Shown here in pieces: positions 59,470-64,000 of a DNA stretch of 64,000 nt. Made by a program: the position numbers and the translations under genes. A model generated the notes under the pieces. It made no database searches and was not told the origin of the DNA. It saw only the letters and a program-made list of their open reading frames with translations. The DNA lies in the NCBI GenBank assembly GCA_949128115.1, contig OX421965.1:36575681-36639680 (forward strand), written 5' to 3'. Every line of letters begins with the position of its first letter. The first letter of the stretch is position 1. This stretch comes from Anaspis maculata. Lineage: Eukaryota > Arthropoda > Insecta > Coleoptera > Scraptiidae.

Positions 59470-62398
59470 CTGAAAAAAAAAGTATTAGCACTTAGCAGTA
59501 TTTTGATGCTCCGGTAGGTATATATTCGTATATCGGGTGTCCACGCGAAAACATACAGTTGCGATAATTTCCGCAATTTTCAAGATACAATTTCAAATTT
59601 CACAGTGTCAATTAGTGACGCGGTGGAAATCGGCATGTAACTTTGAACTGTGGAATTTGAAATTTGTATTTTGAAAATTGCGGAAATGATCACAACTGTA
59701 AGTTTTCGCGCGGACACCTGGTATACCTAATAAACAAAATGGTGACTTCAGTCGTCTTCAGTCCAAAACAGTCGTGCGACAAAGTTCGTCTTATTAATTT
59801 CGTATAAAAATATACTATTCTAACACGTAGTTGTTGACATATAGTAGTGGTAGTGGTAGTTGCATAGTGCTTCAAATTCACTATAAAAAAAGTACGGGAA
59901 ATATAAGTTTTGACCTAAACTACGCAACGAAATTACTGTCGTACTCCAAATTTCACCATTTTGCAAAACAAGAAAACTCCCGACTGGTTCTAACAATTTC
60001 AATTGTGTTTCAAGCATTTGAGAGATTGATTCTCTATATAGGTATAGAATCGTATCAATTCGAAGGTCGACAGATGTCAACTTGAGTTTCTTCAGGGTGT
60101 TAAAGAAAAGTAGTGCAACATTTATGAAGTTTGACATAGGTACTCTCATTTTGAACAAAACTGTTCCTTTTGAATTTCAACATCAATGGGTATGTAACTA
60201 AAGTTCATATTTCAAAACGATTTTTGATTTATCTCTAAATCTCTTTTATTTACAGGGTAGTATCGAGAAAACGACTTTCTCGTCTTGTGGTGATAACATT
60301 TCCCCTTCTTGACCAATTTTCAAAATCCAGAGCTCATATTGAAGCTGAGCCTTAGATAACAAAACCCAATCTATATAATTGACTCAATACCAACATTCAA
60401 AATATAGGATGGCATCAAAAGTTACATATGAATATATCTGTCCAGGAATCCGACCGGGTGGAGAATTAAATGAAAATCAATATTGTTTTCGGATAAGGCA
60501 TTCATTCTGAACACTCTTCGATGTTTCATGATTGATTGTGGCAACAGCTTTCGATGGAGGATCCAAATTGCAGCTGCACGTTTTCCAAGGAGAAGCAGCG
60601 CCATTCATTACTCACCTGCAAATGCCGTAACCAATCTTACGGAGAACAAAGCGAAGAGAACTGTGTGTTCCCGATTGTTCTGAATTTTGTAACGTTGATT
60701 ACGAGCATTTTCAGACCAGCGAGAAAGCTGATTCTTCTTCAGAAACACGCAATTCTAATTTGGTCCCTCCATCGATCATTCTTGTGAAAATGAATCATGA
60801 AACATCAAAGAGTGTTCATAATGAATGTCTCATTCGAAAACAATGTTGATTTTCATTTAATTCTCCACCTGGTCGGATTCCTGGACAGATATAATCATAT
60901 TCTCGCACCTTGAGGGCCTTGTGCTCTTTTACGTCACACTACTATTGTCACACCTTACCTTACCTTGTATTCACTCGTTCTGCCCTGATGGCACTTTCAC
61001 ACCTGAACTCCGCGCATTCTACTCTTCGCACTCAAGGGTTAAAATCCTTGTTACGGCCGGAACCATTCCAAGAACCGTTCCGCATACATCAATCACCATT
61101 CACCTTCTATCAAATCTAATCCATTCCATCATAAAACTCATCACCTGTCTCCCCATTTAGTTAATTTGCGCGCTCGATCTATTCCTACGTCACAATATGT
61201 CACTTTTGATGCCACCCTATATTTAGAATGTTGGTCTTGAGTCGATTTTGTTCAATGGGTTTTCTCCAGGGTAAATGAGTTTCATGGCTCCATCCTCATT
61301 GGTACCTACCTCAAGGGTTCATCCTTGATGTACAATTTTTCATGTCTGATAACTTTCTGCTATAAGTAAAGTTTAAAGGACATTCAAGTCAAAATTGCTG
61401 CTGAGCGAGCTGCTGAGCCAGGTTGAATTAAGTTGGATCAAGTGAGATCAAGTTAAACAATAACATTCCGTCTGTGAGTAGATGAATTTTCAATGAATAA
61501 AAACAACAACATGAAGTTGTAAGGGCTCGTACGACGTCTGTAAGATTCCTTCGTGGCTTCTCGGGCTAAATTATTCCTCAAGAGCTTGTATTTGAAAGGG
61601 CATTGGCATTGCATTATCCCAAATTTGCAGCGAAACAAGGATTTTACAAAAAAACAAACGACTCGACTCCAGTCAAAACATTATCACTGTTGTCAGTTTA
61701 CAGCGATGTAGCGATTACATCGATGTATCTTTTTAACAGAATAGCACCATAAATTGTTTCTTGATAAGTTAAAATAGGTTTCTACGACTCTAACATGTTA
61801 TGTGTGGAAAAAAGTTGGTCCATATGGATCTCTTATGTCTACCTCTTACCTCTATAGCCCCTATACCCTGATAGTTTCTCCCAAATTGGCAGTGGAAGCA
61901 CTCGTTGCACATTTTCAAGTTGAATGAGTTGAACTAATCATTTCTGAAAAACTGGTGTTATAAGGGTAAGGGTTCATAATTTATTGAAGGGTGAACGCCA
62001 GATTTTAGGGGTTGATACGCATGGAAAACTTGATCAGCAACACTTTTAACATACCGTGTCAGAAATTACCCGTTTATTTTGGTCGTTATTCGACTTTGAA
62101 TTTCAAGTCATTTTTCGAAATGCTAGGGACAATTTTTCAAATGGGATGATTTGGAAAAAGATTTTTGATTTTCTCGGAAAATTTCAAATTTTAGTGACAA
62201 AATTGAAATTTTCAATTTCCTGTAAGTTATTTTCAATCTTTCTCTCCAATTCCAACTTTCCATCCGAAGAGAAGTTTCAACCGATTTTTTTTTACTAATG
62301 GTAAGCAACAAAAACTCTACTACCTTGTCTAAAATCTATCACGTATTTTCGCGACTTGACCTAGCAAGCACAAAATAATCAATCTTTTCTACTCTCAC
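59470..62398 (-). other. Intron of the second gene, with a ~0.95-kb inverted repeat
   Basis: Contains an inverted-repeat element at about 60335-61285. The rest is AT-rich with no identifiable feature. Confidence 0.6.
60335..61285. mobile_element. ~0.95-kb inverted-repeat element with an interrupted right arm
   Basis: The left arm (60335-60560) contains ACCAACATTCAAAATATAGG, GGCATCAAAAGTTACATAT and TCTGTCCAGGAATCCGACC. All recur in inverse, but the right arm is split into 60785-60905 and 61185-61285, so about 280 bp (60906-61184) have been inserted in the right arm or lost from the left. Confidence 0.7.
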
Positions 62399-62874
62399 CT
62401 CCTCAATTGAGTCAATAATTAAGTCATCAGGTTCATCAGGTTCATCAAAAGTGTCTGATCCATCACCCGACTCTTCTTGAGTTTCGAGCAGGTCTGTGGT
62501 GCCCGTCAATTCAGCAATTTCAGCAAGTTGCGTATATTGATCCGTTTCGGGAGTTGCAGTCGAATCCGCAAGAGGTGCCACTTCAGGAGTTGTGCGAGCC
62601 GGTTCCGTATAGGAAGTCAACTCGCCAGTGGAGTCTCCAGAAGAGTACGACTCGCCAGAACTGGATTCGCTGCTGCTGTCTTCAGACGAAGTCTCCAAAT
62701 GTACTTGAATCTTTTTGTCAACTTTGTTCGGCACTGTGTGGAAAGTTTGGCCGGAGTCGGCAACATAAAGTTCCTGCATGTTTTCATCAAATGCTCCTTC
62801 TCCCGGTTCGCCTAACATTTTCTGATTTGATAGTGTAACACGTACTCCGTCAGCCGTGTACAATATTTCATCAC
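62399..62874 (-). CDS. Unrecognised protein, second coding exon, Ser/Glu/Asp-rich
   Basis: The acceptor TTTTTTCAG ends at 62875. The first two bases complete a Gly codon split after exon 1, reading DEVEGDEILYTADGVRVTLSNQ across the junction. The donor GAG|GTGAGA at 62398 leaves phase 0. The first ~50 residues look like a folded segment (YTADGVRVTLSNQKM, then GEPGEGAFDENMQELYVAD). The rest is a long acidic, Ser-rich disordered stretch (SSEDSSSESSSGESYSSGD and later DEPDEPDD). Phase agreement on both sides makes the exon structure convincing. No domain is recognised. Confidence 0.8.
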
Positions 62875-63452
62875 CTGAAAAAATTAAAAATCAAGTCTTA
62901 CAAGTAGTAGGTGAGAGTTGGATAAAACGGGGCAGTGGTACGGGACTTTACTTGGAAACTTCTTATCGCTCGCTTAGATCACAACAACGACAGATGAAGG
63001 ACTCTGAGGGGATGGATGAGGGTGAATTCAGTTGATGCCAGGATGATGTTTAACGCTTTGGTGTAACGTTATAGTGGGTGACCAGTGGCGTCCCAGAGAA
63101 TGGAAAAAGGGAATGTGCTGTGAGGCTCGTTTTCAACTGTTATGATAGTATTCTTTTACCGCTTGCATCGTGTTTTTAAGTACTTCAGATTTCATCATAA
63201 ATAAAAATTTGATCTGATTGATGAATTCTAACTTACGAAAGTGTCATTTTCAATCAGAAAATGATTGATTTATTTCTTTAATCGGTAGCCACTGTTGTGC
63301 TTTCCTACACTTTCGAGAGTGCAAAACTACAGAGATGCCTTTTTCAATTAACAGAAAAGTGGAGTCAAATTTCTAGGAGGAATAGTACCTATGACCTGAC
63401 ACTGGTATGACCAGTGGCGTCATCAATCGGTAACCGAAATTCCGTATAGTAC
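62875..63452 (-). other. Intron of the second gene
   Basis: 578-bp intron between exons 1 and 2, with GT at the 63452 end and a T-run plus CAG at the 62875 end. No other feature. Confidence 0.75.
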
Positions 63453-63825
63453 CTTCTACTTCGTCCAGGACGTTGGCGCGATCCCAATCATGCTCGATAA
63501 GCCGATCTTGTTCGTCTTCCCACTGCGTTGCCTTGTCGATGTAGAACCCCAGTTCCATCGGCGTCTTCTTGTTGTGCATTAGCCTTATCAGGAGGCTTTC
63601 TTCAGCGCACTCACCAAATCGAGATTTCTCGGCGGTCGTTTTGGCTTTAGGGCCGGCAAAAGTCTTATAAAATCCTTCGTCCACGTTCGTGACGGACTCC
63701 ATGCTCACGTTGCCCGCCCGATTGAGAGTCTCTTCTTCAAGCACCTGGTATGTTTTGTAGAAAAGCAATTTTTTTTTGTCCTCTTCTTTGTGGCGTTGGT
63801 CTACGTTAACAGATACATAGGTCAT
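63453..63825 (-). CDS. Unrecognised protein, first coding exon in view
   Basis: The ATG at 63825 is the first Met after an in-frame TAA about 40 nt upstream. The exon encodes 124 codons plus one base and ends at GAAG|GTACTA (donor 63452). It is charged and probably helical (HKEEDKKKLLFYKTYQV, then ATQWEDEQDRLIEHDWD). There is no signal peptide, membrane segment or motif I recognise. If the chain holds, exons 1-4 give a protein of roughly 550 residues: charged helical N-terminus, acidic middle, basic C-terminus. The role is unknown; a cytosolic or cytoskeletal scaffold would fit the composition but is not shown. Confidence 0.7.
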
Positions 63826-64000
63826 AGTTACTTTAATAGTCGTGGCGAATAAAACTGGATTTGTTTAGATGGTGTCTAATCTCTAGGTCCATAGGTTTCA
63901 AGGTAATAGTCTCCTGTTAGCAAAAACATAACAAGCAAATTTTCAAAAATCTGGTAGAATGCAACAAGGAGTGAGAATGGTAGGATTAACCGACGACCTG

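Noticed and set aside
62477..62838. + strand frames of 94-112 codons
   Set aside because: Antisense shadows of the Ser/Glu-rich exon of the second gene.

Overview
This window is arthropod, almost certainly insect, nuclear DNA. The genes are split into short exons with canonical GT-AG borders. The space between them is AT-rich and packed with inverted-repeat transposons, tRNA-derived SINEs and short (GGAC)n, (GGTA)n and (CATA)n microsatellites. The order of insect is not decided by what I can see. There is no prokaryotic, organellar or viral gene organisation.

Two protein-coding genes are supported, both on the minus strand. The first is a mixed-lineage kinase (MLK family, orthologue of Drosophila slipper). 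Its four exons at 33507-33973, 29242-29582, 5321-5650 and 765-940 join in phase into 438 codons: a His-rich N-terminus, an SH3 domain, a complete kinase domain and the start of the leucine-zipper region. The gene continues beyond the left edge, and its 5' UTR is split from the first coding exon by at least one further intron to the right. The second gene (63825 to 55665) has four recognisable coding exons, a stop codon and a poly(A) signal. It encodes an acidic, low-complexity protein that I do not recognise.

Everything else is repeats. (1) A family with the structure of Helentron-associated (DINE-1/HINE-like) non-autonomous rolling-circle elements occurs at about 1.6-2.8, 5.7-7.3, 26.1-29.2, 31.5-33.5 and 37.7-39.0 kb. 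Two of these copies end 10 bp and 29 bp inside MLK introns, next to intact 5' splice sites. (2) A 3303-bp foldback element (45869-49171) has a perfect 9-bp target-site duplication, long terminal inverted repeats, about 15 tandem copies of a ~147-bp unit, and a PHD-finger reading frame. This is the layout of Foldback/Rehavkus-type MULE transposons. (3) Several large palindromic elements are present. One 1.9-kb palindrome (16760-20235) is itself interrupted by a second 1.6-kb palindrome with a 3-bp duplication. Three others (42.6, 43.9 and 52.7 kb) share an ACAGGTCGA-like motif about 70 nt from each end. (4) Smaller MITEs with TA, 8-bp or 9-bp duplications are scattered throughout, together with three tRNA-related SINEs and one decayed reverse-transcriptase-like fragment.

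Layout: 1-941 MLK intron and exon 5; 941-5320 intron 4; 5651-29241 the 23.6-kb intron 3; 29583-33506 intron 2; 33992-55476 upstream MLK intron or intergenic DNA (boundary unknown); 55477-63825 the second gene; 63826-64000 unassigned flank.
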